From F1-80-MAGs062 sp046345315 (lineage in GTDB: Bacteria; Planctomycetota; Planctomycetia; Planctomycetales; Planctomycetaceae), in assembly GCA_046345315.1 (NCBI GenBank), contig JBKDKA010000166.1:1-64000 (forward strand): DNA of 64,000 bases. Direction: 5' to 3'. The position numbers and the translations under genes are program-made. Below the pieces are notes generated by a model. It was given only the letters and a program-made list of their open reading frames with translations. It was not told the DNA's origin and did no database searches. Positions 20,300 through 29,002 of this stretch are shown here, in pieces (positions within the stretch are counted from its first letter, which is position 1; each line of letters opens with the position of its first letter).

Positions 20300-20447
20300 C
20301 AGGCAACTCTACGTCAAACATTGCGCTGAAGCGACATTCAGATGAAAATCCGGAACAACTGACAATCATCACGATCGATCCAGATGGTTCGATCTCGAAT
20401 TTCTGACGGAAGATTCGCTGACCTGCTGACAAATCAGCTTGCCAATT

Positions 20448-21275
20448 CTATTTTCCGAGCTCCTGAGAACGCCGAGTTGCTGATTCCACAGCGTTCATCA
20501 GTGCCGCTCGAAGCCCCCCCCGCTCAAGCTCATGAAGTCCGGCGATTGTTGTCCCGCCGGGACTGGTGACAGCATCCTTCAGTTCTCCGGGATGCCGACC
20601 GGTGCGAAGCAGCATCTCGGCAGCTCCCAGAAGTGTCTGAGCTGCCAGGCGAGTTGCCATGGCCCGAGGCAACCCCATCCGAACTCCACCATCACTGAGC
20701 GCCTCAATGATCTGAAACGCATAGGCCGGACCGCTCCCGGAAAGTCCGGTTACCGCATCCAGAAGCGGCTCAGCAACAACCTCGACAATTCCGGAGGTTT
20801 CCAGCAGTTCAGTGATGAGCTGAACGTCGTCCGGACGAGCCCCCGCGCCGGCACTCAGTCCACAGGCTCCGCGCCCGATCAGACACGGAGTGTTCGGCAT
20901 CGTTCTGATGATTCGAGTTCCCGATGGCAGCTCACTCGCCATTGCATTCAGCGATACACCGGCCGCGACCGAAACTATCAAATGAGATGCCGTAATCCGT
21001 GGAGCAATCTGTCGGAGAGCAGTCGTCATCACCTGCGGCTTCACTGACAGAAAGACAATCGTGGTATTCCCGACAATGCTGTCAGGTGACTCGCTGACAC
21101 GACATCCTTCGCCCACAGCAGCACAGAATCGATCGCGTGCTTCCAGGGATGGATCTGTTCCGGCGATCTGGTCCGGACGGAACAAGGATCGCGTGAAACC
21201 GGCCGCCAGAGCGGTCGCCATCTGACCGGTCCCGATGAATGCAACTCGATGATGCTCTGTCTGCATCCTTATCAC
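20448..21275 (-). CDS. proC: Pyrroline-5-carboxylate reductase
   Basis: 275 residues, the normal size. ProC catalyses the last step of proline synthesis, NAD(P)H reduction of pyrroline-5-carboxylate, in the cytoplasm. The N-terminus has the Rossmann fingerprint VAFIGTGQMATALAAGF. The signature region VTGLSGSGPAYAFQIIEALSDGGVRMGLPRAMA followed by AAQTLLGAAEM is the dimerisation/substrate domain, and TSPGGTTIAGLHELE near the C-terminus is diagnostic. The start is either GTG 21275 or ATG 21266; AAGG abuts the ATG, so translation may begin at either. A copy of the AAAACCGGGAC inverted repeat lies just upstream of the gene. Confidence 0.95.
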   Translation of the reverse strand: MIRMQTEHHRVAFIGTGQMATALAAGFTRSLFRPDQIAGTDPSLEARDRFCAAVGEGCRVSESPDSIVGNTTIVFLSVKPQVMTTALRQIAPRITASHLIVSVAAGVSLNAMASELPSGTRIIRTMPNTPCLIGRGACGLSAGAGARPDDVQLITELLETSGIVEVVAEPLLDAVTGLSGSGPAYAFQIIEALSDGGVRMGLPRAMATRLAAQTLLGAAEMLLRTGRHPGELKDAVTSPGGTTIAGLHELERGGLRAALMNAVESATRRSQELGK

Positions 21276-21306
21276 TTTCGCTGATGTTCAGGTCCAGGAA
21301 CGACTA

Positions 21307-21386
21307 ACAAAACCGGGACTCGCTCCCGGACAACGCTGAAGAAGCTCACACATTCTGGCGGAAAAGGATGCCTGTCCCGGTTTTGT
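21307..21386. repeat. Inverted-repeat element, AAAACCGGGAC family, copy 1
   Basis: Arms ACAAAACCGGGAC (21307-21319) and GTCCCGGTTTTGT (21374-21386) are perfect 13-base reverse complements. The inner left sequence is TCGCTCCCGG, shared with the reverse complement of copy 2 (TCGTTCCCG). Other copies are at 26668-26748 and 36392-36467. It lies between proC and the McsA-like gene, both leftward. Confidence 0.8.
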
Positions 21387-21458
21387 CATGGCCTCTACGT
21401 CACCAGATGGAGACCCCGGAAGCTTCAATCTCGGAGTCGGCTCGGTCCTGCCTTCAAT

Positions 21459-22034
21459 TCATTCACTTTTCGGACCGGACTTCGGACGCCCGCGCTTCGC
21501 TGCAGGTTTTGCTTCCGGTGCAGCCCCCTGGCTTCGCATCTCTTCCTCGATGGCCTGAATCTCATCGCGAAGGCGAGCTGCCGTTTCGTAATCTTCCTTC
21601 TCGATGGCTTCCTGTTGCTGTCGACGGAGCAGAATCATTCTGGATTGAGTTTCCGCAGCAGCACTGCCACTGACAGGACGCTTTCCGGTATGCCGCGTGT
21701 CCTCGTGGATGTTCTCCAGAAGTGGCAGAATCTCCGACTGAAACTCCGTGTAGTCGGCAGGGCAACCGAATCGGCCATTCTCACGAAACTCAGCAAAGCT
21801 GATTCCGCAGACCGGACAGACAAGCCCGGCCATGATCTCTTCGGATCCTTCCCGAACAAGTTCGTCAAGTTTTGCCGCCAGCTCTGATGCCGGATCAGAA
21901 ACCGAAGAGTTCTCGGGAGTTTCAAGGTAGTCGCGTGCACACGTTTCGCACAGATGCACGGCTGACGCTTTTCCGTCACGTACTTCGGTGATATGCAGAG
22001 TCGCGGGTTTTGAACAGCGACGACACTTTTTCAT
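21459..22034 (-). CDS. McsA-like protein with zinc-finger cysteines and UVR motif
   Basis: 191 residues from ATG 22034 (MKKCRRCSKPATLHITEV), preferred because GAGG lies 6 bases upstream; longer in-frame starts add 14 residues before the first zinc-binding cysteines. Two zinc-ribbon-like modules are seen: CRRC with CETC, and CPVC with a later GRFGCP. A coiled UVR motif follows (RRQQQEAIEKEDYETAARLRDEI), as in UvrB/UvrC and McsA. The C-terminal tail is Ala/Lys/Pro-rich. In Firmicutes McsA activates the McsB arginine kinase and ClpC, but no mcsB or clpC is adjacent here, so the role as a stress-linked adaptor is inference from the family. Confidence 0.8.
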   Translation of the reverse strand: MKKCRRCSKPATLHITEVRDGKASAVHLCETCARDYLETPENSSVSDPASELAAKLDELVREGSEEIMAGLVCPVCGISFAEFRENGRFGCPADYTEFQSEILPLLENIHEDTRHTGKRPVSGSAAAETQSRMILLRRQQQEAIEKEDYETAARLRDEIQAIEEEMRSQGAAPEAKPAAKRGRPKSGPKSE

Positions 22035-22129
22035 CGACATCCTCAGAATTCTGTTCCGTAGGTGAGCAGAAGCCATTTTCCTGCATTGGCTCAGGTCTCC
22101 AGAGTAACGAATCCCGTCACCCGGTCAAT

Positions 22130-22192
22130 GCGCCGCGATCAGAGATCGACGCGCCGCGATCAATGATCGACGCATCGGGATCAGAGATCGAC
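22130..22192. repeat. Three tandem 21-bp repeats
   Basis: Units at 22130-22150, 22151-22171 and 22172-22192 follow the pattern GCGCCGCGATCAGAGATCG plus AC, with a few substitutions per unit. The third unit contains the stop codon of the small leftward gene. Each unit holds two GATC sites, giving a cluster of six. Confidence 0.85.
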
Positions 22193-22519
22193 ACCTGTGA
22201 CTTCCCTCGTGTCGCGGGCAATGCTCTCCAGGTAACGGAACAAACGCCCGAAAAGTCGAGCCGCGAATTCATCCGACTGGATCACAGCCGTGAGCCGATC
22301 GAACATCTCCTGATCGGAGACCTCCTCGACATCATCAACCTTGGACGCTGATCGCAGTGCAGACAGCTTCGGCAGAAATGACTGCCGAATATGCTCTTCG
22401 AGCTCTCGTGACAGAAACTGAGCCGCCTGAAAACGCTCTGCCAGTGGAACTGTTTCAGGGTCTTTGGCGATTTCCATGAATCCCACCAGCCTTCGCAGGA
22501 ATGCGAGAATTCGGAGCAC
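22181..22519 (-). CDS. Small hypothetical helical protein
   Basis: Up to 112 residues; a start at MEIAKDPETV (ATG 22477) is also possible. The sequence is predicted largely helical and amphipathic, with a segment QFLSRELEEHIRQSFLPKL and an acidic patch VDDVEEVSDQEMFDR. No signal peptide, membrane helix or known motif is visible. It lies upstream of the McsA-like gene on the same strand, with about 150 bases between, and its stop codon falls inside a 21-bp tandem repeat, suggesting that repeat expansion may have reshaped its C-terminus. It could be a chance frame, but its composition resembles a real protein more than the overlapping opposite-strand frame does. Confidence 0.45.
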   Translation of the reverse strand: MLRILAFLRRLVGFMEIAKDPETVPLAERFQAAQFLSRELEEHIRQSFLPKLSALRSASKVDDVEEVSDQEMFDRLTAVIQSDEFAARLFGRLFRYLESIARDTREVTGVDL

Positions 22520-22846
22520 CCGAGCCGCTCTCCGTATTACAACAGCGGCAGACTGAACAGGTCAACAGCATTGCTGGTTTCCCTCTGATTCAGGCTCGAA
22601 TAATTCAGTATTTGATCTCCGCAGCGTTCCGACAGATCTTTCGGAAAACAATCGACCTGATTCAGCTGAAGGAGCTCATCCACTTGCCTTTGGCGTCAGG
22701 ACCGCAAGAATAATGAGCAGGACAACGAACACTCTGCTGCTGAGCGACTGAATGTGCTGCTCGGCGCACGGTTCGTGCGTCACGCTTGTTTTGTCGATTC
22801 GTTTACGTCTTCAGATCCCGGTCATCATCCGGAAGGAGTTTGCTGC
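22520..22846. other. 327-bp intergenic region
   Basis: It lies between divergent genes. I see no convincing gene or repeat. The last 20 bases hold the ribosome site GGAAGGAG for the glutathione peroxidase gene. Confidence 0.4.
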
Positions 22847-23401
22847 ATGAATCTCTGGAATTCTTTTCTGACAGCCCTGGCAATGTGCTTTGTGGGAACC
22901 AACCTGATGGCTGCCGATCCGACTTCTGTTCATGAGTTCAAAGTCAAATCGCTCGAAGATAAAGAAGTCAATCTTGCCGATTACAAAGGAAAAGTTCTTC
23001 TGGTGGTCAACGTTGCCAGCGCCTGCGGGCTGACTCCTCAGTATGAACAACTGCAGGCGATGCATGACAAGTACGGCGAAAAAGGTCTCGTCGTTCTGGG
23101 TTTCCCGTGCAATCAGTTCGGCCAGCAGGAACCGGGAACTCCGGCGGAAATCCGTCAGTTCTGCTCGAGCGAGTATAAAGTCACATTCCCCCTGTTCGCC
23201 AAGATTGATGTCAATGGCGACAGTCAGGCGCCGCTCTACAGTTTCCTGAAGAGCCATTCGAAGGACACGGGGAAGATCTCCTGGAACTTTGAAAAGTTCG
23301 TGATCGGCAAAGACGGTGCCGTTGTGGCCCGGTTCAGTCCTCGCGTCAAACCGGATGCCCCGGAAGTCCTCGCTGCCATCGACGCAGCTCTGGCGAAGTG
23401 A
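22847..23401 (+). CDS. Exported glutathione peroxidase-family thiol peroxidase
   Basis: 184 residues from ATG 22847, with GGAAGGAG (22831-22838) 8 bases upstream. A Sec signal (MNLWNSFLTALAMCFVGTNLMA) predicts export. The mature part is a standard glutathione peroxidase fold: NVASACGLTPQYEQL with peroxidatic Cys60, GFPCNQFGQQEPG supplying Gln, and ISWNFEKFVIGKDG supplying Trp and Asn of the catalytic tetrad. Cysteine replaces the selenocysteine of animal enzymes, as is usual in bacteria. Bacterial members generally use thioredoxin rather than glutathione. It likely removes peroxides in the periplasm. A strong terminator follows at 23501, so it seems to be a single-gene transcript. Confidence 0.92.
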   Translation: MNLWNSFLTALAMCFVGTNLMAADPTSVHEFKVKSLEDKEVNLADYKGKVLLVVNVASACGLTPQYEQLQAMHDKYGEKGLVVLGFPCNQFGQQEPGTPAEIRQFCSSEYKVTFPLFAKIDVNGDSQAPLYSFLKSHSKDTGKISWNFEKFVIGKDGAVVARFSPRVKPDAPEVLAAIDAALAK

Positions 23402-23500
23402 GAACGCCAGCCCATCTCTGAACAGCGTGACGATCTCTCAGACGTTCCTCCGCTGAAGAAGAGCTGGCTGCAATTACGTCCGAGCAAGCTGCTCTACATG

Positions 23501-23536
23501 AACTCTCCTCCGCTTGATGCGGAGGAGAGTTTTTTA
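23501..23536 (+). terminator. Rho-independent terminator after the glutathione peroxidase gene
   Basis: A perfect 13-bp stem AACTCTCCTCCGC (23501-23513) pairs with GCGGAGGAGAGTT (23519-23531) around the loop TTGAT, followed by TTTTTATT. It lies 100 bases past the stop codon. Confidence 0.9.
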
Positions 23537-23652
23537 TTCTCTGGAACAGCATCAGGGCCACCCGCCGAAGTTTTCCGCCAGAAGAATACTCTCCTGCGGC
23601 ACCCCGGCATCAGGGCATCAGGGCAACAGACACCTTCGTCTCGGGCTTGCTA

Positions 23653-23678
23653 GTCATTCCCGCGCAGGCGCGAATGAC
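23653..23678. repeat. REP-like short palindrome
   Basis: GTCATTCCCGCGCAGGCGCG followed by AATGAC pairs its outer GTCATTC with GAATGAC and its inner GCGC with GCGC. This motif is a common dispersed palindrome in many bacteria. It sits between two convergent genes and may also slow leftward or rightward read-through. Confidence 0.55.
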
Positions 23679-23695
23679 GGAGTGGCACAATTCGG

Positions 23696-24796
23696 TCAGA
23701 AGGACCGTTCGCGGCCGAGCTTGTCCGTGCGGTCAGGTTCGTCGGAAAAAATCAGCGGCACTTTCTCACCACAGTGAGGGCACGGAACCATCAGACACTT
23801 TGTGACTCGCGTGACGGCTCGAATCTCCGGGTTCACGAGAACGACGTTCCCCATGGCGTCAAAAGCTGCTGCTGCGGTTCCGTTCGGTACCTGCAGGACG
23901 ACTTCCGGATTGTCTGTGCTCTTCGGCGAATCACCAACGAGATCCGGAGACGCCCCGGGAGACGATGTTCGTCGCGCCAGCAAGCTGATGCGAGGCCGTT
24001 CCGTGCTGTGCTGATGCAGGACACCCGTTTCTTGGGGCGAGATCTGCATCAGTCTTGATGCCCCGGTAACCGTGGTTCCGACGTTTTCCGCCGATCCATC
24101 GGCTCGAAGTCGAACAACCTGCCCGGAATGCAAAAGGACATACGGCTGCTCATCAGACGAAATCAGCAGATCCTTCGATCGGCCTTCCAGCGACGCGAAC
24201 AGCCGATGAGTCCCATCCGATTCAATGGCTTCAACGATGCCTGACTGTGCGGAACTCACCAGCAGCGTTCCTGTGCTGTCAATTCCAAAGCCTGCAGGCG
24301 CGAAATTCACAGTGCCAACCTCGGCGGATTCTCCGTTCGGCAGATACTGAAGAATTCGCCCGGAACCTGGAGTCCCGGTCAGAACATAAAGTGATTCGTC
24401 GGCAGCAATCGCGATCCGGAGGATTCCATCCAGTCCTTCTGCGATGATCTCCGTTCGCCCGGTTGGTCGAATTCGAAAGACAATCCCTCCGCGACGATCT
24501 GCAATGTAAAGGTAACCCTCCGCGGAGTACCGAACATCAACAGGGTCAATTACAGCCAGCGGAATTCGTTCAATGACCGGTTTTGAACGCACCACAATAG
24601 GAGTATGAGGATGCGAGGCATTCGGAGCGGATCTGTCTTCCGCAGGTTCACCAGCGAACGCCACCGATGTGAGACACAACAGCGCTGTCAGTGCAATGGA
24701 AAGATGCCGCACGTACAAGCCTGGCACGCGGCTGTTCGGTGACATCACTGACATCTGAACCAAGGACGATTTCTGGCTTTGGCGAAACAAACTCAT
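23696..24796 (-). CDS. Exported NHL/beta-propeller-like protein with C-terminal cysteine pair
   Basis: 366 residues if translation starts at ATG 24796 (MSLFRQSQKSS); starts at 24757 and 24748 are also possible, and the frame extends further upstream over the cupin gene, which is unlikely to be used. A signal peptide (YVRHLSIALTALLCLTSVAFA) is present. The body shows repeated strand patterns such as DPVDVRYSAEGYLYIADRRG, LRIAIAADESLYVLTGTPGS and PAGFGIDSTGTLLVSSAQSG, characteristic of NHL or SMP-30-like propellers. The C-terminus has CLMVPCPHCGEKVPLIF, whose cysteines may bind zinc or form a disulfide. Propellers of this type usually bind ligands or partners; no catalytic residue can be assigned. 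Confidence 0.7.
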   Translation of the reverse strand: MSLFRQSQKSSLVQMSVMSPNSRVPGLYVRHLSIALTALLCLTSVAFAGEPAEDRSAPNASHPHTPIVVRSKPVIERIPLAVIDPVDVRYSAEGYLYIADRRGGIVFRIRPTGRTEIIAEGLDGILRIAIAADESLYVLTGTPGSGRILQYLPNGESAEVGTVNFAPAGFGIDSTGTLLVSSAQSGIVEAIESDGTHRLFASLEGRSKDLLISSDEQPYVLLHSGQVVRLRADGSAENVGTTVTGASRLMQISPQETGVLHQHSTERPRISLLARRTSSPGASPDLVGDSPKSTDNPEVVLQVPNGTAAAAFDAMGNVVLVNPEIRAVTRVTKCLMVPCPHCGEKVPLIFSDEPDRTDKLGRERSF

Positions 24797-24990
24797 CAGC
24801 GATGATTCCACAGAAACCGGCCCGGCTCTGGAAATAACGAATCGCAGTCCCTGCGGCGCCGCAGAATTTTCATGCGGCAGACAACTCGAATGCGGTTTGC
24901 ACCGAGCATCCTGAGTATCATGCGTCTCGATGCTCTCGTCAATGATGAACCTCAGACGTACCCGGAATTTGAAGAACCTCAGGCAAACCG

Positions 24991-25449
24991 ATGCATTCTC
25001 CAGAACACCCGAATCAGGAGTCACCCGTAGACCAGATCGACCATGATTCCCGGTCAGGCCCTCTGCTCATTCGACATGAAGGCCACACACCACGGGAACG
25101 AAGCACCTGCGGGTGGCGAGATCGCCTGATCGGCCGTGAAGACGCAGACCTGAATCCGGCAGCCTGGGTGCATGCTGTGGACATCGATGGAGCTCGTCTG
25201 CACTACCATAAACGATCGACGGAGCTTTACTACGTGCTTGAGGGATCGGGAACCGTCATTCTGAACGATCAGGAACAGAATGTATCCAAGGGATCGCTCG
25301 TTCACATTCCGCCCGGTGTCGTTCATGGTGCGCGAGGCCGGATGCGAGTGCTTGTCGTGGGAATCCCGGACATCGCTGACGATGACTTTTTCGAATCCGA
25401 AAGAGCCCCGAACAGCCAGCACCAGCAGGGACAGCAGCAGTCTCAGTGA
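24991..25449 (+). CDS. Cupin-domain protein
   Basis: 152 residues. One cupin_2 barrel is present, with motif 1 LHYHKRSTELYYVLEGSG (metal-ligand His-X-His and Glu) and motif 2 HIPPGVVHGARG (fourth-ligand His). The N-terminus is polar and the C-terminus Gln-rich (SQHQQGQQQSQ). Small cupins of this type are metal-dependent isomerases, dioxygenases or binding proteins; the sequence does not choose between them. There is no signal peptide, so it is cytoplasmic. The upstream neighbour is divergent, so it has its own promoter. Confidence 0.85.
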   Translation: MHSPEHPNQESPVDQIDHDSRSGPLLIRHEGHTPRERSTCGWRDRLIGREDADLNPAAWVHAVDIDGARLHYHKRSTELYYVLEGSGTVILNDQEQNVSKGSLVHIPPGVVHGARGRMRVLVVGIPDIADDDFFESERAPNSQHQQGQQQSQ

Positions 25450-25793
25450 TGCTCCGATCTCCCGTGATTCAGCAGAATCCGATCTCCTCCCGTCAGGGAA
25501 TCATTGTTCTACCGACTTCCGGGGTTCTCCCGGCTTGCAGGAAAAACGGGAGATGGCTCTCATCAGGACGTTTGAGTCGTTACACTGAGTTTCTGCGGTC
25601 TGCGGAACCGATGTACTGAACGTCGTGTCCTGATTCAGGATGCGGAAATGCTGGTGATCCGAAGACCATTTGTCCTTTCCTCCTTCGTTTTTTTATCTTT
25701 ACTCAGGTTGGGTTCAACCGACAGGTCAGCTTGGTCCCGCCAGGCAACTGCGTGCGGCGCTGTATCTGTATTTTCTCGACAGGCTGAGATTTC
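25450..25793. other. 344-bp intergenic region
   Basis: Between the cupin and ilvE genes on the same strand. I see no coding frame of convincing character and no strong hairpin; it presumably contains the ilvE promoter. Confidence 0.4.
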
Positions 25794-26657
25794 ATGTCAC
25801 GCAAAGTGTATGTCGCCGGAAAACTGGTTCCGGCAGAGCAGGCAACCGTCAGCGTCTTCGATCACGGACTTCTTTACGGGGACGGAATCTTCGAAGGAAT
25901 CCGAGTTTACGGCGGTAAAGTGTTTCTGCTGAAGGAGCACATCGATCGGCTTTATGAGAGTGCTCTGGCGATCCGGCTGCAGATTCCGATCTCACCGCCG
26001 GAGATGACTCAGGCTGTCGAAAACACGGTGCGTGAGAATGGCATCACTGACGGCTACGTTCGTCTGGTGGTGACTCGGGGAGCCGGCTCCCTCGGTCTCG
26101 ACATCCGTCGCACCAGCAATCCTCAGGTGATTATCATCGCAGACACGATTTCACTTTATCCGCCGGAACTTTACACAAACGGACTCAGGCTGATCACTGC
26201 CAGCACCATTCGCAATCATCCCGGTGCTCTGAGCCCTCGCATCAAGTCGCTGAATTACCTCAACAACATCATGGCCAAAATTGAAGGCACTGATGCAGGG
26301 ACCGTGGAAGCACTCATGCTCAACCACAACGGCGAAGTCTCCGAGTGTACCGGCGACAACATTTTTATCGTGAAGAACGGTGTCCTGAAAACACCGCCGC
26401 CGGATGCCGGTATTCTGGAAGGAATTACTCGCAATGCGGTCATCGGACTGGCTCGAAAAGCCGGTATTGAAGTTCGCGAATGCGTAATGGTGCGACACGA
26501 CATCTTCACAGCCGATGAGTGTTTTCTCACCGGGACCGCTGCCGAAGTGATCGCTGTGATCAGTCTCGATGGACGCCAGATCGGAACCGGCAAACCCGGC
26601 CCGATGACGATGGATCTGCTGAAAAGGTTCCAGGCGCTGACTCGCGGAGAAGCATGA
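25794..26657 (+). CDS. ilvE: Branched-chain amino acid aminotransferase (class IV PLP)
   Basis: 287 residues, close to the usual 290-310. The fold-type IV signature is clear: VSVFDHGLLYGDGIFEGIRVYGG near the N-terminus, Schiff-base Lys151 in RIKSLNYLNNI, EALMLNHNGEVSECTGDNIF, and the C-terminal DECFLTGTAAEV. IlvE catalyses the last transamination of Ile, Leu and Val synthesis with 2-oxoglutarate/glutamate in the cytoplasm. D-amino acid transaminase and aminodeoxychorismate lyase share the fold, but the motif spacing and the EGIRVYGGKVF start favour IlvE. A repeat element lies between it and tatC. Confidence 0.9.
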   Translation: MSRKVYVAGKLVPAEQATVSVFDHGLLYGDGIFEGIRVYGGKVFLLKEHIDRLYESALAIRLQIPISPPEMTQAVENTVRENGITDGYVRLVVTRGAGSLGLDIRRTSNPQVIIIADTISLYPPELYTNGLRLITASTIRNHPGALSPRIKSLNYLNNIMAKIEGTDAGTVEALMLNHNGEVSECTGDNIFIVKNGVLKTPPPDAGILEGITRNAVIGLARKAGIEVRECVMVRHDIFTADECFLTGTAAEVIAVISLDGRQIGTGKPGPMTMDLLKRFQALTRGEA

Positions 26658-26667
26658 TTTCTGTGCA

Positions 26668-26748
26668 TTTCAAAACCGGGGACAGTCTCCCTTCCGGCTG
26701 CAGAATCAGCAGACAGAAGTCCGTCGGGAACGAGTCCCGGTTTTGAAA
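26668..26748. repeat. Inverted-repeat element, AAAACCGGGAC family, copy 2
   Basis: Arms TTTCAAAACCGGGGAC (26668-26683) and GTCCCGGTTTTGAAA (26734-26748) pair with a single bulged G. The reverse complement begins CAAAACCGGGACTCGTTCCC, matching copy 1. It begins 10 bases after the ilvE stop and probably also shapes the 3' end of that mRNA. Confidence 0.8.
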
Positions 26749-26784
26749 ACACCTGTTATTAGTTTCTGATGAAAGACCAGTTTG

Positions 26785-27888
26785 ATGGCACGGTCGAGAG
26801 ACCTGTTTGATGACACGACGATGAGTTTCGGGGAACATCTCGAGGCTCTGCGAATTCACGTCTTTCGAGCACTGATCGGTCTGATTCTCAGCATCACCGT
26901 GTGTCTTTTCTTCGGTGATCGAATCTTCGAAGTCCTGAGGAAACCGATTGAGCAGACACTCGAAGCACGCGGTCTCAAGGGCATCACCAATGATGCCCCG
27001 ACAGAAAGTCTGATGACGTACGTGCAGCGATGGTGGAAGGGAGAAAAGAAGCCCAGTCCGCCGGATACGTCTGTCATGAAGGAGGAACTGCGTCCGGACG
27101 AGCTTCCCGTCAGAATTTCTCGCAGTGAACTGGCTCGCCATGGGCTGACCACTACGGCACCGGAAGCGATTTCTCAGAACCCGCCCATCACCGATTCTTC
27201 CGGAGCAGACTCCAATCCTTCTGATCAGAACAAAGTCCGAGATGAAGACTTCATCACGCTGATTCTCACCGCACCGGAGTTTGCTCAGCTGCACCGTGTT
27301 GTCAAAGACATGAATCGTGTGACCACGCTGAAGGCGGAAGAAGGCTTCATGACTTATGTGAAGGTCTGCTGCATCACGGGATTCATCCTGGCGTCACCCT
27401 GGGTCTTCTACCAGTTGTGGCTGTTTGTGGCCGCCGGCCTGCACTCGCATGAACGTCGTTACGTTTATGTCTATCTGCCGATGAGCTTCGGATTATTCGT
27501 CATCGGCGCGCTTTCCGGGTTTTACTTCGCATTTCCTCTGATGCTGGAGTTTCTCGTCGGGTTCAACGAATGGCTGAATCTGACACTGCAGCCGCGGCTT
27601 TCGGAATACATCAGCCTCGCTCTCATTCTGCCCCTGATGTTCGGGATCAGCTTCCAGCTGCCACTCGTGATGCTCTTCCTCGAACGAATCAGCATCTTCT
27701 CCATTAAAAATTATCGAGAAAATCGCCGCATGGCGATTCTGGTGATCTCGATCGTCTCAATGGTTCTGACGACGTCACCGGATCCATGGAGTATGCTGCT
27801 CATGATGATCCCTCTGATCTTCCTCTACGAAGTCGGAATTCAGCTGTGCCGGATGCAGCTGACGAGATCAGCCGCACCGATCCGGTAA
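26785..27888 (+). CDS. tatC: Twin-arginine translocase subunit TatC with enlarged first periplasmic loop
   Basis: 367 residues from ATG 26785; a TTG codon directly before it could add one residue. TatC is the receptor of the Tat system for folded proteins with RR signals, several of which are encoded in this window. The N-terminal FGEHLEALRIHVFRALIG is the family signature, and later helices include FMTYVKVCCITGFILASPWV, YVYLPMSFGLFVIGALSG and SEYISLALILPLMFG. The usual family length is 230-260 residues. The excess is an insertion of about 110 residues between helices 1 and 2 (about residues 52-175), polar and Pro/Glu-rich, which lies on the periplasmic side in the standard topology. Confidence 0.92.
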   Translation: MARSRDLFDDTTMSFGEHLEALRIHVFRALIGLILSITVCLFFGDRIFEVLRKPIEQTLEARGLKGITNDAPTESLMTYVQRWWKGEKKPSPPDTSVMKEELRPDELPVRISRSELARHGLTTTAPEAISQNPPITDSSGADSNPSDQNKVRDEDFITLILTAPEFAQLHRVVKDMNRVTTLKAEEGFMTYVKVCCITGFILASPWVFYQLWLFVAAGLHSHERRYVYVYLPMSFGLFVIGALSGFYFAFPLMLEFLVGFNEWLNLTLQPRLSEYISLALILPLMFGISFQLPLVMLFLERISIFSIKNYRENRRMAILVISIVSMVLTTSPDPWSMLLMMIPLIFLYEVGIQLCRMQLTRSAAPIR

Positions 27889-27895
27889 CAGGAGA

Positions 27896-29002
27896 TCAGG
27901 ATCCTGACTCTGCGTCTCCGGCCGGCGTTTTTTCAGCGTCCGCCGGAGCACTGTCTTCTGTCGGCTTGTCACCGGCTGCGTTCTCGGCATCTTTCGTCTC
28001 TGACGGCGTCGCCGATTCAGCAGGACCTTCGACAGCAATCTCTGTGTAAACCCCGAGGTCGAATCGCTTCCAGAACTCATCACGGCCGATGGATGTTTCC
28101 GCTGTCATCGACGCGGTTGTCGACGGACGGAACTCTGTGAGCGTCTTCATCGACCGCAGAACTTCCATGCCGGCTGTAATTCGTGACGGTGTGAGCGTCA
28201 GGCGCTGGAGCTGCAGATCCTTCAGCGGTGTCACATCAGTGACCTCTGTATCCGCGATGTTCAGACGCTCCAGAGACGTCATCCCGCGAAGCGGTTCCAG
28301 GCTGGAGACTTTTGTGTTCTGAATGTCGAGGCTGGCAAGGCGGCAACCTGCAATCGGCGAAAGGTCTGACACCTGAGTCTGCGGCACCCAGAGCGTGCTC
28401 AGTGGCATCTCGCTGAACTGCGCAAGGTCCTGAACGGGAACACCCATCAGATTCAGTTCCCGAATCGGCATCCCCTTCAGTGCCGACAGATCGGTCACCT
28501 TTGTGTTCTGGAGTTTGATTCCTTCGAGTTTCATTCCTTTCAGAACACTGATGTCTGCAACAGGAGTATTCTCCAGAATCAATTCGCGAAGCGGCATCGA
28601 TGCCAGAGGACTGAGATCGGTGACGTCAGTCATCCCCAGATCAAGATACTCCAGCGGAACTCCGCGCAGTGGCTCAATGGAGCGAATTCCTGACTGAAAC
28701 AACTCCGCGCGAACGATGTCATTACCCGACACCCGAAACTTCGCTCGTTCATTCGCGCCGAGCTTTTTCCGAAGCTCAGAGGGCGTGATCCGATAGGTCG
28801 TTGAATTGTCGAGGGCCTTTGCCACCGCGGGAGCTGTTGACGATGGTTTTGCTCCGGCTTCCGGAGACTTTGCTGAATCGGTGCATCCGGTCGACAGCAT
28901 CAACAGCAGTCCCGCCAGCAGCCATCGCGACGTCTCGGGCAAAGCAGCAGCCCCTGCTTCGGGGCTCTTCTCGCGGATTGATTTCGTTCCTGAGTTATTC
29001 AT
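27896..29002 (-). CDS. Leucine-rich-repeat lipoprotein, coupled to murD
   Basis: 368 residues from ATG 29002, chosen because ATGA at 29002-28999 overlaps the murD stop codon, a standard coupling arrangement. The N-terminal hydrophobic stretch ends in LLLMLSTGC, a lipobox. Residues about 95-300 hold some nine internalin-type repeats of 20-23 residues with the pattern LxxLxLxxTxVxDLSPLxxM, for example LRELILENTPVADISVLKGM. The C-terminal 60 residues are acidic, Ala/Pro/Glu-rich and probably disordered. The protein is probably anchored in a membrane facing the periplasm, where LRRs usually bind partners. Coupling with murD suggests a cell-envelope role, which is inference. Confidence 0.85.
   Translation of the reverse strand: MNNSGTKSIREKSPEAGAAALPETSRWLLAGLLLMLSTGCTDSAKSPEAGAKPSSTAPAVAKALDNSTTYRITPSELRKKLGANERAKFRVSGNDIVRAELFQSGIRSIEPLRGVPLEYLDLGMTDVTDLSPLASMPLRELILENTPVADISVLKGMKLEGIKLQNTKVTDLSALKGMPIRELNLMGVPVQDLAQFSEMPLSTLWVPQTQVSDLSPIAGCRLASLDIQNTKVSSLEPLRGMTSLERLNIADTEVTDVTPLKDLQLQRLTLTPSRITAGMEVLRSMKTLTEFRPSTTASMTAETSIGRDEFWKRFDLGVYTEIAVEGPAESATPSETKDAENAAGDKPTEDSAPADAEKTPAGDAESGS

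Noticed and set aside
22847..23401. Possible selenocysteine in the glutathione peroxidase
   Set aside because: The active-site codon is a normal TGC for Cys60, and the frame has no internal TGA.
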